From NCBI GenBank assembly GCA_016793865.1, contig JAEULJ010000001.1, forward strand, positions 913,496 through 977,495: DNA of 64,000 nucleotides, given 5' to 3'. Shown one piece after another: positions 1 to 8,890 of this stretch (the first letter of the stretch is position 1; each line of letters opens with the position of its first letter). Made by a program: the position numbers and the translations under genes. Below the pieces are notes generated by a model. That model saw only the letters and a program-made list of their open reading frames with translations. It had not been told where the DNA came from and made no database searches. The DNA is from Altererythrobacter sp. GTDB lineage: Bacteria; Pseudomonadota; Alphaproteobacteria; Sphingomonadales; Sphingomonadaceae.

Positions 1-1157
1 CCTTCGTGGACAGCAAGGGCGCGCTGCCGATCATCCTGGGCAAGGATATCGCGGGCGAGCCGATCATCGCCGATCTCGCCGCCATGCCCCACCTGCTGGT
101 CGCGGGCACCACCGGATCGGGCAAGTCGGTCGGCCTCAACACAATTCTCCTGAGCCTGCTCTATCGCTTCACCCCCACCGAGTGCCGCCTGATCCTGATC
201 GATCCCAAGGTGCTCGAGCTCAAGACCTACGACGACATCCCTCATCTCCTCAGCCCGGTGGTGACCGAGCCGGCGAAATCGATCCGCGCGCTCAAATGGG
301 CGGTGGAGGAGATGGAGAAGCGCTACCGGATGATGAGCAGCGTCAATTCGCGCAACATCGCCGGCTTCAACGAAAAGGTGCGCGCCGCCATCGCCAAGGG
401 CGCGCCGCTCGGCCGCCGGGTCCAGACCGGGTTCGATGCGGAAACGGGCGAGGAAATCTACGAGGAGGAGCAGCTCGATTACGAGGTGCTGCCGCAGATC
501 GTGCTGATCGTGGACGAGCTTGCCGACCTGATGGTCACCGTGGGCAAGGAGATCGAGGTGCTGATCCAGCGCCTCAGCCAGAAGAGCCGCGCCGCCGGCA
601 TCCACCTCATCATGGCCACGCAGCGGCCGTCGGTGGATGTCATCACCGGCGTCATCAAGGCGAACCTGCCCACCCGCATCAGCTTCAAGGTGACGAGCCG
701 CATCGACAGTCGCACCATCCTGGGCGAGCAGGGGGCGGAGCAGCTGCTGGGCAAGGGCGACATGCTCTACAAGCCCAACACCGGCGCCATGATCCGCGTC
801 CACGGCCCCTTCGTGGCGGACGAGGAGGTGGAGCGGGTGGCCGATCACTGGCGCGGCCAGGGCAGCCCCGATTACGTCGATGCCGTGACCGAGGAGCCAG
901 AGGACGGCGGCGGCTTCGGCTTCGAGGACGAGCTGACCGCCTCCGACAACCCGGAGGAACGGAAATACCGGCAGGCCTGCCAGGTCGTGTTCGAATACCA
1001 GAAGGCGAGCGGAAGCTGGCTCCAGCGCCAGATGGGCGTCGGCTACAACACCGCCGCCAAATGGATCGAGCGCATGGAGGAGGACGGCTTCGTGGGGCCG
1101 GCCAACCATGTCGGGAGGCGGGAGATTTACCGGGACAAGGACGGCAATCCGTTGTGA
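1..1157 (+). CDS. ftsK: DNA translocase FtsK, C-terminal part (5' truncated by window edge)
   Basis: This is the motor part of the FtsK/SpoIIIE septal DNA translocase, which pumps the chromosome terminus through the closing septum and activates XerCD recombination. The frame is already open at base 3, so the true start and the N-terminal membrane domain lie before the window. Visible are the Walker A loop GTTGSGKS about 35 residues in, a Walker B strand ending [10 protein letters not shown], and the C-terminal winged-helix gamma domain from about [16 protein letters not shown], which in the family reads the polar KOPS sites. The last 75 bases recur at 2388-2462 as a relic that encodes the same 24 residues and differs only at silent positions. 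The present 3' end may therefore have been exchanged by recombination (inference). Confidence 0.96.
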   Translation, partial: FVDSKGALPIILGKDIAGEPIIADLAAMPHLLVAGTTGSGKSVGLNTILLSLLYRFTPTECRLILIDPKVLELKTYDDIPHLLSPVVTEPAKSIRALKWAVEEMEKRYRMMSSVNSRNIAGFNEKVRAAIAKGAPLGRRVQTGFDAETGEEIYEEEQLDYEVLPQIVLIVDELADLMVTVGKEIEVLIQRLSQKSRAAGIHLIMATQRPSVDVITGVIKANLPTRISFKVTSRIDSRTILGEQGAEQLLGKGDMLYKPNTGAMIRVHGPFVADEEVERVADHWRGQGSPDYVDAVTEEPEDGGGFGFEDELTASDNPEERKYRQACQVVFEYQKASGSWLQRQMGVGYNTAAKWIERMEEDGFVGPANHVGRREIYRDKDGNPL

Positions 1158-1258
1158 AAATTGTGTCCTTACAACGAGCGTACTAGGGTACATCACTCTG
1201 CAGAATGCCGCCTTCACGCAAAATGAATTGTAAAGGATAGTGGTGTAGGCAAGCGAGT

Positions 1259-2047
1259 GTGAGCAAGCCACAATCGAGCGACGTCGCCGACCGCTATTAT
1301 TCGCTGCGCAGGCCGATCGCGACAGCCTGCGTGGTTCTGACTTTTTGGCTTCTGGCGCTGAATGTGATGACCGGGTCACTTTCGTTCATGACGAAGGAAG
1401 GTGTTGGCGCCCGCTCTGGCATGGTCGGCCTCATCGAATACGCTATCGAAGCGCTGCTGATCTCTCCCTTTGGCCGCCCTGCTTCCGCGATCACGCTCTT
1501 CGTAGCGGGATGCGTCGCGGGGATGGCGATCCGGGGAGCGGGGCGATCTCCGACACAGTCTCGTGCGAGTTCAACGGATGTGAACACAACGACTGTGCGA
1601 TCTGTTCGACCGGCCACCTTTCGCATGCAAACTTTCACTCCAACCGAAAGCGATCTCAGTATGATCTTCCGCATTTCCAAGGCGCAGTTGGACGACATTC
1701 TGACGCGCGCACAAGCCGTAGAGGCCGAATTCCTGCGGTTTGCCAATGTACAGGATCTTGACGCCATGAGGGGCGATGCCTTGTCCATGGTTGGCCCTGG
1801 CTTCGACAATACTATCCTCCAGCGACTTGAGAGCGGACTCGCTGACCTCGACGACGTCAGTTTGGCCGAGGCGGCAGCGATCTCAGTGGCGGGGGATGGC
1901 TCGTATGGCCCAGAAGAGGTGCAGGAATTGGTCGCCGATCTCATGGAAAGAACCAGCCGTGAAGAGCGACTGAAAATGTTCACGGGCGAGCCGCTTATTG
2001 GGTCGATGCTGGCCAACGGCATGAGCTGTCTGGGACTGGCTGGCTGA
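1259..2047 (+). CDS. Hypothetical membrane protein, orphan lower-GC gene
   Basis: Unrecognised 262-residue protein with a GTG start and no good ribosome binding site close to it (an AAAGGA lies about 20 bases upstream). Two hydrophobic stretches, around residues 19-40 and 72-90, look like membrane segments. They are followed by a soluble, acidic, helix-rich C-terminal two thirds without a motif I can name. Codon and base use are visibly more AT-rich than the neighbours (codons such as tat, att and aca are frequent), which suggests transfer. It sits alone between the intact ftsK 3' end and the ald/ftsK relics, so it may be cargo of the event that rearranged this locus. An intact 262-codon frame in this GC-rich setting makes a real gene likely, but its function is unknown. 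Confidence 0.6.
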   Translation: MSKPQSSDVADRYYSLRRPIATACVVLTFWLLALNVMTGSLSFMTKEGVGARSGMVGLIEYAIEALLISPFGRPASAITLFVAGCVAGMAIRGAGRSPTQSRASSTDVNTTTVRSVRPATFRMQTFTPTESDLSMIFRISKAQLDDILTRAQAVEAEFLRFANVQDLDAMRGDALSMVGPGFDNTILQRLESGLADLDDVSLAEAAAISVAGDGSYGPEEVQELVADLMERTSREERLKMFTGEPLIGSMLANGMSCLGLAG

Positions 2048-2211
2048 CCTCACGTTCCCCGGAGAAACAATTGGTCCACAGGGCCAACGTACGCGGGAAC
2101 CTAATAAAGTGCTGGGTTAAGGGAGGCGCGGGGCACGGTCGCCCCTACGGCTTCCGCCGCTTCCCCCCGCCTAGTCACAGTTGTAACGGCGCGCGCTGAG
2201 GAGATAACCTC

Positions 2212-2361
2212 ATGCGCGTCGGTTGCCCCAAGGAAATCAAGAACCACGAATACCGCGTCGGCCTGACGCCCGAGAGCGCGGGTGAACTGGTGCATCAGGG
2301 CAACGAGAGCTTGATCGAAACCGGCGCGGTCATCCTTGACGAAGGGTGCGCGGAACTCTGA
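2212..2361 (+). pseudogene. 5' relic of an alanine dehydrogenase gene
   Basis: From the ATG at 2212 the first 32 codons match the intact alanine dehydrogenase at 6014-7135: 30 of 32 residues are identical and most base differences are silent. Both start MRVGCP and share [20 protein letters not shown]. Similarity fades after about codon 39 and the frame ends at a stop at 2359-2361, so only the first tenth of the gene is left. The upstream DNA is also conserved: the ten bases CAGTTGTAAC occur at 2178-2187 here and at 5980-5989 before the intact gene, each followed by a GAG-rich ribosome binding site. It is therefore a truncated copy with its own leader, not a chance match. A 49-residue peptide could still be made but would have no enzyme fold. 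Confidence 0.85.
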
Positions 2362-2387
2362 TCGGGATCCGCCCAAGGGGTCGCGCG

Positions 2388-2462
2388 GACGGCTTCGTGG
2401 GGCCGGCGAACCATGTCGGCAGGCGCGAGATCTATCGCGACAAGGACGGCAATCCGCTCTGA
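2388..2462 (+). pseudogene. 3' relic of ftsK (last 24 codons plus stop)
   Basis: The 75 bases encode [20 protein letters not shown] followed by GNPL and a stop, identical in protein to the end of the intact ftsK at 1083-1157. The two DNA copies differ at 8 of 75 positions and every difference is silent. Both copies therefore evolved under protein selection in functional genes before one became a fragment. It lies about 26 bases after the ald relic, in direct orientation with the intact ftsK, and forms a direct repeat that flanks 1158-2387. Confidence 0.88.
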
Positions 2463-2499
2463 CGGCAGCTGTTTCGCAGGTGCGAAGCAGTCTTTCCGA

Positions 2500-2517
2500 T
2501 GTGACCGATTTGTCACA
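2500..2517 (+). promoter_or_regulatory. Inverted-repeat operator upstream of the TonB-dependent receptor
   Basis: TGTGAC and GTCACA form a perfect 6-base inverted repeat around a 6-base spacer. It lies about 100 bases upstream of the receptor start at 2614. A possible promoter follows just downstream (TTGTGC at 2529-2534 and GTATTG at 2552-2557, 17 bases apart). The half-sites resemble CRP/FNR-family half-sites, but the spacing is two bases wider than the usual TGTGA-N6-TCACA, so the regulator is unknown. Confidence 0.45.
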
Positions 2518-2613
2518 GAAACCAATTCTTGTGCGCTGCAAAAGCGCGGCTGTATTGTGCGAGCTTCGCGACGCGCTGATATTTGCCCCCGATCCAGTTT
2601 GGAGGGCAAACCC

Positions 2614-5223
2614 ATGAAAATCCGCCGTTCGCTCGCGCTTCGCACCGCCGTCATCGCCATCGCCGCCGCATCCGCGCTGCCGGCGCAGGCCCAGTCCGCC
2701 GACGAGGCGCCCGCTTCGGTCGAGGGCGAGGCCGCGCCGCAGGACCAGATCATCGTCACCGGCACCCGCCGTTCCGACCGCACCGTGGCGGACAGCCCGG
2801 TTCCGATCGACGTGATCGGCGGCGATGTGCTGAACAACAGCGGTTATACCGAGACGAACAAGGTGCTGAACCAGCTCGTCCCCAGCTTCAACTTCCCGCA
2901 GCCCTCGATCACCGATGGCACCGATGCCCTGCGGCCGGCCACCCTGCGCGGTCTGGCGCCCGACCAGACGCTGGTCCTGGTCAACGGCAAGCGCCGGCAC
3001 ACCTCGGCGCTGCTCAACCTCAACGGCTCGGTGGGCCGAGGGTCGGCGGCGGTCGATCTCAACACCATCCCCCCGATCGCGATCGAGCGGATCGAGGTGC
3101 TGCGCGACGGCGCCTCGTCGCAGTACGGCTCGGATGCCATCGCGGGCGTTATCAACGTCCGCCTGCGCCGCTCCGAAGGCGGGCGCGTGCAGGCGACCTA
3201 CGGCAAATATGTGACCAGCGTGGACGGCGTGCTCCAGCAGAGCGGCCCGGTGGTCGGCACCAACGGCCAGCCGGTGGCCGATGCCAACGCGGGCGCGACC
3301 GGCGTGTACCAGCTCACCGATAACGGCCAGGAAGTGCGCCGTCGGGACGGCGAGACGCTGACGCTGGCGGCCAATATGGGCCTGCCGGTCGGTTCGGGCG
3401 GTTATGTGAACCTCACCGCGCAGTACCAGGATCGCAATCCCACCAACCGCGGCGGCGCCGATCCGCGCCAGCAATATCCCTCGCTGACCGGCGGCCTCGC
3501 CGATCCGCGCGAGTTGACCATCGACCGCTTCACGCACCGCTATGGCGATGCGGCGACGGTGGATTACACGCTGTTCCTCAACGCCGGCTATGAACTGTCG
3601 CCGGGGGCGGAACTCTACACCTTCGCCAGCTACGGCATCCGCGACGGTCAGAGCGCGGGCTTCTATCGCCGCGCCAATGACGCCCGCAACCGGGACTACA
3701 CCGGCTCAACCCCCGCCGTCGCCACTCCTTTCGCGCCTTTCTACGCCAATGGCTTCCTGCCGCTGATCAACAGCCGGATCGAGGATATCGCCGCAGCCGC
3801 CGGTGTGCGCGGCGAGGTGGGCAATGGCTGGAACTACGACCTCAGCGTCGTCTACGGCACCAACCGCTTCGGCTTCGGGGTGGAGAACAGCTTCAACGTC
3901 AGCTTCGGCCAGGCCAGCCAGCGCAAGTTCGACGCCGGCTCGCTGCGCTTCGGCCAGACCACCGCCAATCTCGATATCCAGCGCACCTTCGATGTCGGCT
4001 TCGGCGATGGCCTGTCGGTCGCGTTCGGCGGCGAATACCGCAACGAGAACTTCCGCATCGTGGCCGGTGACTTCCAGAGCTATGCCGGCGGCCCATTCAT
4101 CCCCAATGGCGCGCCCGCCGGCGCGCAGGTCTTCCCGGGCTTCCGCCCGGCGAACCAGGTGGACGCCAGCCGCAATTCCAAGGCCGCCTATCTCGAGCTG
4201 GAGAGCAAGCTGTTCGATATGCTCACTCTGCAGTTTGCCGGCCGCTACGAGGATTTCAGCGATTTCGGCGACACGCTCAACGGCAAGGTCGCGGCGCGGC
4301 TGGAGCCGATCGACGGGCTGGCCCTGCGCGGCTCGCTGTCGACCGGGTTCAAGGCGCCCTCGCTGCACCAGCAATACTACGCCACCACCTCCACCAACAA
4401 CGTCAACGGCACGCTGCTCGAGATCCTGACCGTGCCGGTGAGCGATCCCATTGCGGTGGCGCTCGGCTCGCAGCCGCTCCAGCCCGAGAAATCGCGCAAC
4501 TGGTCTGTCGGTGCGACCTTCTCGATGGTACCCGGCCTCAGCATTACCGCCGATTACTACAACATCGACATCGATGATCGCATCGTGGTCACCGAAACGC
4601 TGCAAGGCGCCGCGGTGGTTGCGCTGCTCCAGAACGCGGGCTTCAACAACGTCACCTCGGCGCGCTTCTTCATCAATGGCATCGATACCCGCACCAAGGG
4701 CTACGAGATCGTGGGCACCTATCGCGTCCCCGATTTCGGCTTCGGCCGGGTCTCGCTGACCGCAGGGTACAGCCGCAACGAAACCGACATCACCGATCGC
4801 GCTGCGCTGCCGACCCTGCCGGGCCTGACGCTGTTCGGCCGGCAGGAATCGCTCCGCATCACCGATGGCCAGCCGCGGACCAAGATCAACCTGGGCCTCG
4901 ACGTCGATTACGAGCCCTTCGGACTGACCCTGCGCGGCAACCGCTACGGCGAGGTGCTGATCCCCGGCGTGGACGCGGCGCGCGACCAGGTCTTGGGCCA
5001 GCAATGGGTGGCCGACATCGAGCTGCGCGGCCGCGTCGCCGAGCGGCTGGAGCTAGCCGTGGGCGCCAACAACGTCTTCGACAGCTACCCCGACCGCGTT
5101 CGCCGCGGCATCGACGGCGGCCAGAACTATGGGCTCAACGGCTATTTCATCCCGTTCAGCCAGTTCTCGCCGGCGGGCTTCAACGGCCGGTTCCTCTACG
5201 GGCGGGTCAGCCTCGACTTCTGA
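2614..5223 (+). CDS. TonB-dependent outer-membrane receptor
   Basis: An 869-residue TonB-dependent receptor that imports a scarce nutrient (siderophore, vitamin, glycan or similar) across the outer membrane using TonB energy. The ATG at 2614 is chosen because GGAGGG precedes it at 2601-2606 and it begins a signal peptide (residues 1-27, ending AQA). A TonB-box-like stretch, DQIIVTGTR, follows at about residue 45. Next comes the plug domain, with the typical motifs LRGLAPDQTLVLVNGKRR and IERIEVLRDGASSQYGSDAI. The rest is a barrel of alternating strands ending in a C-terminal aromatic residue (VSLDF). The substrate cannot be read from the sequence. The gene lies directly downstream of the ald/ftsK relics and has a palindrome in its upstream region. 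Confidence 0.95.
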   Translation: MKIRRSLALRTAVIAIAAASALPAQAQSADEAPASVEGEAAPQDQIIVTGTRRSDRTVADSPVPIDVIGGDVLNNSGYTETNKVLNQLVPSFNFPQPSITDGTDALRPATLRGLAPDQTLVLVNGKRRHTSALLNLNGSVGRGSAAVDLNTIPPIAIERIEVLRDGASSQYGSDAIAGVINVRLRRSEGGRVQATYGKYVTSVDGVLQQSGPVVGTNGQPVADANAGATGVYQLTDNGQEVRRRDGETLTLAANMGLPVGSGGYVNLTAQYQDRNPTNRGGADPRQQYPSLTGGLADPRELTIDRFTHRYGDAATVDYTLFLNAGYELSPGAELYTFASYGIRDGQSAGFYRRANDARNRDYTGSTPAVATPFAPFYANGFLPLINSRIEDIAAAAGVRGEVGNGWNYDLSVVYGTNRFGFGVENSFNVSFGQASQRKFDAGSLRFGQTTANLDIQRTFDVGFGDGLSVAFGGEYRNENFRIVAGDFQSYAGGPFIPNGAPAGAQVFPGFRPANQVDASRNSKAAYLELESKLFDMLTLQFAGRYEDFSDFGDTLNGKVAARLEPIDGLALRGSLSTGFKAPSLHQQYYATTSTNNVNGTLLEILTVPVSDPIAVALGSQPLQPEKSRNWSVGATFSMVPGLSITADYYNIDIDDRIVVTETLQGAAVVALLQNAGFNNVTSARFFINGIDTRTKGYEIVGTYRVPDFGFGRVSLTAGYSRNETDITDRAALPTLPGLTLFGRQESLRITDGQPRTKINLGLDVDYEPFGLTLRGNRYGEVLIPGVDAARDQVLGQQWVADIELRGRVAERLELAVGANNVFDSYPDRVRRGIDGGQNYGLNGYFIPFSQFSPAGFNGRFLYGRVSLDF

Positions 5224-5256
5224 CGCACCGCCCAGCCGGTCATGTCTGAACAGCGC

Positions 5257-5283
5257 GAGGCCCGGGGCGATCCCCCGGGCCTC
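5257..5283 (+). terminator. Stem-loop terminator after the TonB-dependent receptor
   Basis: GAGGCCCGGGG and CCCCGGGCCTC form a perfect 11-base-pair stem around a 5-base loop, starting 33 bases after the receptor stop codon. There is no clear T-run behind it, so it may be a weak terminator or an mRNA-stabilising hairpin. Confidence 0.6.
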
Positions 5284-5391
5284 GATGCGTTGGTGGGGGA
5301 TTGCCTGCCCGATGCAGAGGGTGCGATCCCGCCGAACGCATCGTGACGCGGGGCCAGCCGAAGGCTAGGCTCCTTCGAAGGGGGGAAGGCC

Positions 5392-5937
5392 TTGACCGGA
5401 TTCGAGATGCTGTTCGCGTTCTACAGCCTCATGCTGGGGCTGGCGCTCGCCAATGCGACGACCGGCTTCGCCAATGTGTGGCGCAGTCGAGAGGGGGCCG
5501 CGATCGGCACACTGGTGCCGCTGCTGTGCCTGGTCGTGGTGACCTATGTGCCCAGCCAGTGGCTCGGCTTCTGGGTGAACCGTGATGTGTTCACCCTCAC
5601 CCCCTTCCTGTTGCTGACCGCGATGGCCGTCATCCTGCCCTATGTCTTCCTAAGCCAGGCGATGTTTCCGGAACGGCCCGAGCGCTGGCGCACGCTCGAC
5701 GATTATGTTCTGGCGAATGCCGCGATGATCCTGGGGCCGCTGCTGATCGCGCCGGTCATCGCGGTTACGGTCAATCTGATCTACGGCTCGCGCGAATGGG
5801 TTGAGCCTTCGCTGCGTGTGCTCCTGACACTGGCGCTGCCGGTGGCGATGATCTGGCGCCCCCGCCTGTGGCTGCACCGCGTCGGCCTGGCCGGGATGAT
5901 CGCGTTCAATCTGTTCCGGCTGTTCAACCGCGCCTGA
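5392..5937 (+). CDS. Hypothetical integral membrane protein
   Basis: A 181-residue, strongly hydrophobic protein with about five predicted membrane segments separated by short charged loops such as VWRSREGAA and FPERPERWR. I do not recognise the family. The TTG start at 5392 is preceded by a strong purine-rich site (GGGGGGAAGG); an ATG five codons later at 5407 is an alternative. It stands alone between the receptor terminator and the alanine dehydrogenase, on the same strand as both, and nothing in it suggests a specific substrate. Confidence 0.7.
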   Translation: MTGFEMLFAFYSLMLGLALANATTGFANVWRSREGAAIGTLVPLLCLVVVTYVPSQWLGFWVNRDVFTLTPFLLLTAMAVILPYVFLSQAMFPERPERWRTLDDYVLANAAMILGPLLIAPVIAVTVNLIYGSREWVEPSLRVLLTLALPVAMIWRPRLWLHRVGLAGMIAFNLFRLFNRA

Positions 5938-6013
5938 CGCCTGGCCCGGGGCGGTCCGCGCCTTGCCCACGCCAGGTTGCAGTTGTAACGAGACGCGCGA
6001 CAAGGAGAGTCCC

Positions 6014-7135
6014 ATGCGCGTCGGCTGCCCCCGCGAAATCAAGAACCACGAATACCGCGTGGGCCTCACGCCGGAAAGCGCGGGCGAACTGGTCCATCAG
6101 GGCAGCGAGGTGTGGATCGAGAGCGGCGCGGGCGCCGGGATCGGCGCCAGCGACGAGGAATACAAGGCCGCCGGCGCGAAGATCGTGGCCGGGCCCGATC
6201 CCATCTTCGCCGAATGCGAGATGGTGGTGAAGGTCAAGGAGCCGCAGGCGGTCGAGCGCGCCAAGCTGCGCCGGGGCCAGGTACTCTACACCTATCTCCA
6301 TCTCGCGCCCGATCCGGAGCAGACCCGCGAGCTGGTGGAAAGCGGCGTCACCGCGATCGCCTATGAAACGGTCACCGGCCCCGGCGGCTCGCTGCCGCTC
6401 CTGAAGCCGATGAGCCAGGTCGCGGGGCGGATGAGCATTCAGGCCGGTGCCACCGCGCTGGAGAAGGCGCACGGCGGGCGCGGCGTGCTGCTGGGCGGCG
6501 TGCCGGGCGTGCTGCCGGGCAAGGTGGTGGTGATCGGCGGCGGCGTGGTCGGCTTCAACGCCGCGCAGATGGCGGTGGGGCTGGGGGCGGACGTCACCAT
6601 TCTCGACCGCGATCCCGAAGTGCTCGAACGCCTGGGCATCCATTTCGAGAGCCGTGCCAAGACGCGCTTCTCCAACAAGGCCAATCTGGAAGACGAGGTT
6701 TGCGGCGCGGACCTTATCATCGGCGCGGTGCTGATCCCGGGCGCCGCAGCGCCCAAGCTGGTGACGCGCGATATGCTCAAATGCATGAAGGCGGGCAGCG
6801 TGCTGGTGGATGTCGCCATCGACCAGGGTGGGTGTTTCGAGACCAGCCGGCCCACCACCCATGCCGAGCCGACCTATGTCGTTGATGATGTGGTGCATTA
6901 TTGCGTGGCCAACATGCCCGGCGGGGTGGCCCGCACCAGCACCTATGCGCTCAACAATGTCACCCTGCCGCACGCGCTCAGGATCGCGCAGCTCGGCTGG
7001 CGCGGCGCGCTGGCGGCCAATCCGCACCTTGCCGAAGGGCTGAACGTGCATGATGGGAAAGTTACCTATCGCGCCGTGGCGGAAGAGCTTGGCTACAGCT
7101 ACACCCCTGTATCCGAAGTAATTTCGGCGGGCTGA
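6014..7135 (+). CDS. ald: Alanine dehydrogenase
   Basis: A 373-residue NAD-dependent alanine dehydrogenase, which interconverts L-alanine and pyruvate plus ammonia in the cytoplasm; length is normal for the family. The start at 6014 fits the conserved N-terminus [20 protein letters not shown] and a GGAGAG site just upstream. The substrate-binding region around KVKEPQ and the Rossmann loop [15 protein letters not shown] are present, followed by [19 protein letters not shown], typical of the C-terminal lobe. A truncated second copy of its 5' end and leader lies at 2178-2361. The shared CAGTTGTAAC block at 5980-5989 may belong to the promoter or leader. Confidence 0.97.
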   Translation: MRVGCPREIKNHEYRVGLTPESAGELVHQGSEVWIESGAGAGIGASDEEYKAAGAKIVAGPDPIFAECEMVVKVKEPQAVERAKLRRGQVLYTYLHLAPDPEQTRELVESGVTAIAYETVTGPGGSLPLLKPMSQVAGRMSIQAGATALEKAHGGRGVLLGGVPGVLPGKVVVIGGGVVGFNAAQMAVGLGADVTILDRDPEVLERLGIHFESRAKTRFSNKANLEDEVCGADLIIGAVLIPGAAAPKLVTRDMLKCMKAGSVLVDVAIDQGGCFETSRPTTHAEPTYVVDDVVHYCVANMPGGVARTSTYALNNVTLPHALRIAQLGWRGALAANPHLAEGLNVHDGKVTYRAVAEELGYSYTPVSEVISAG

Positions 7136-7192
7136 CGGAGGGCCTTTTACGCCAAGTTAACCAAGCGGGGTTAGGTTTCCGCCCGAGACCTC

Positions 7193-8890
7193 ATGCAGCC
7201 TTGGGCACGCCTCCTCACAGCCGCCTTGCTGGCTCTGTTCGCCCTTCCGGCGACCGCATTGGCGCAGACCTTCGCCCCCCCTTGCGCGCGTGCGTCCGGC
7301 ACCGGGGAATCCCTCGCCGGCCTTGCTTCCACCACGCAGGGATGGCGTTGCGGCAACGGCGCCGCCTCGCTCGCCGCCGAACGCACGGTGCTGCGTTTCG
7401 CGGTCGAGCCCGGCCAGCAACAGCCCGCCTGGTTCGGCACGCGTTCCTCCCGCTTTCGCAGCCTGACGCTCGCGGTCGTCGCCGATGGCCGCATAGTCGC
7501 CTCGGCCCGGCATGATGCCGGCGGCCTGGCTGTCGCAAGCAGTGGGAACGCGGTTTATGTGCCGCTACCGCCCTACGCCGGCAAGGCGGATACGGTGCTG
7601 GCGGCAATCGACGGCCCGACATCCCGCGCCCTTTTCACGGATGCGGCCATTTATGCATCGGAGCCGGGCACCTCGTCCGAAGCCATCGGCCAGCTCCTGA
7701 TCGCCGCACTCATATCCGGTATGCTGCTGACCCCGCTGTTCTTCTATGCCGCCTTCTACCGGATCATGCGCGAACCCTTCATGCTGTGGTATCTGGCGAT
7801 TTCCCTGGCGATGCTGACCCAGAGCCTGATCCGCTCGGGCCTCGTCTCCCATTTCCTGTCGGTAACGATCGACACGATGGCGCTGGCGGGCACGCTGTCC
7901 TTCGGCCTCGGGGTCGCGGCCGCCTCGGGCTTCGCCGCGGCCTTTATCGAACGAGGCCGGATGCACCCCCTGCTGCGCCGGGGCCTATACGTGGCCGGTA
8001 TCTGGGTGGCGGCGTTCACGCTGATCCGTGTCGTGGCGCCGGACTGGATCCGCCCTGTCGCCACGCCATTGTATTACGCCATTTTCATCCCCGTCCTCAC
8101 GCTGTTCGTGTTCGCGATGATCGATGCCCTGCGCCGGGGAAGCCGCGCGGTCCGCTTCCAGATCGTGGGTTGGGCGCCGTTCATCCTGGTTGGCGTGATC
8201 CGCATCGTGACCATGCTGGTGCCCACGTTGCGGCAGAGCGAGGCGGTCGGCCTGTTCCACTTCGCGATGGTGACGGTGACGGTTGCGACCACGCTGGGCG
8301 TTGCCGATCGGATCATGCTCATCCGGCGCCAGCGGGACCACGCCCTGGTGCGTGCCCGGTCCTTCGAGGAGCTGGCAGAGCGAGACGACCTCACCGGCCT
8401 CTACAACCGCCGTGCGCTCGAAGGCTGGCTGAACAACTCCGCCGTCCAGCGTTTCACCGGCTTCGCGCTGTTCGATCTCGACCATTTCAAGCGCGTCAAC
8501 GACGCCCACGGCCATGATGTAGGCGATGCGGTCCTTCGCACAGCCGCCAGCGTGCTGGCCGGGCATGAAGGGGCGGTGGCGCTGCGGATGGGGGGCGAGG
8601 AGTTCCTGCTGCTGCTGCGCGGAGACGATGTGGCGCAGCGCGTGGAGCGGCTGCGCGAGGCGATCCCGGTACGTATCGCGCGCGAGGTGGAGGAGCTGGA
8701 GATGCTGGTGACGGCAAGCGCCGGCCTGGTGATCTGCACATCGGGTTGCGACGTCGGCACGGATTTCGCCGCGCTCTACCGCGAGGCGGACGATCTTCTC
8801 TATGAAGCGAAGCACAACGGCCGCAACCTGCTGGCTTCCGCGGTCCGGCTGGATCGGCGCGGCGCCGCGCCCGCGATCGTCGCGGCCTAG
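7193..8890 (+). CDS. Membrane-bound diguanylate cyclase (7TM sensor plus GGDEF)
   Basis: A 565-residue signalling protein expected to make cyclic di-GMP from two GTP. It begins with a signal peptide (to about residue 25). A periplasmic sensory region runs to about residue 165, then seven or so membrane helices to about residue 380 in a 7TMR-DISM-like layout, and then a GGDEF domain. The active-site loop reads RMGGEEFLLLL, so the catalytic G-G-E-E-F is intact, and DDLTGLYNRR marks the domain start. No RxxD inhibitory site precedes the active loop, so product inhibition may be weak or absent. Its stop codon overlaps that of the convergent thioesterase by three bases. Confidence 0.9.
   Translation: MQPWARLLTAALLALFALPATALAQTFAPPCARASGTGESLAGLASTTQGWRCGNGAASLAAERTVLRFAVEPGQQQPAWFGTRSSRFRSLTLAVVADGRIVASARHDAGGLAVASSGNAVYVPLPPYAGKADTVLAAIDGPTSRALFTDAAIYASEPGTSSEAIGQLLIAALISGMLLTPLFFYAAFYRIMREPFMLWYLAISLAMLTQSLIRSGLVSHFLSVTIDTMALAGTLSFGLGVAAASGFAAAFIERGRMHPLLRRGLYVAGIWVAAFTLIRVVAPDWIRPVATPLYYAIFIPVLTLFVFAMIDALRRGSRAVRFQIVGWAPFILVGVIRIVTMLVPTLRQSEAVGLFHFAMVTVTVATTLGVADRIMLIRRQRDHALVRARSFEELAERDDLTGLYNRRALEGWLNNSAVQRFTGFALFDLDHFKRVNDAHGHDVGDAVLRTAASVLAGHEGAVALRMGGEEFLLLLRGDDVAQRVERLREAIPVRIAREVEELEMLVTASAGLVICTSGCDVGTDFAALYREADDLLYEAKHNGRNLLASAVRLDRRGAAPAIVAA

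Noticed and set aside
1158-2387. Active integrative element with att sites
   Set aside because: The flanking repeat is suggestive, but there is no integrase, excisionase or transposase in the interval, so an active element cannot be claimed.
2101-3537. 478-codon minus-strand frame over the TonB-receptor start
   Set aside because: It runs antisense through the receptor plug domain and both relics; its composition is typical of a shadow frame.
8887-8890. Interlocked stop codons of two convergent genes as a regulatory device
   Set aside because: Overlapping stop codons are common in compact genomes, and nothing here suggests more than tight packing.
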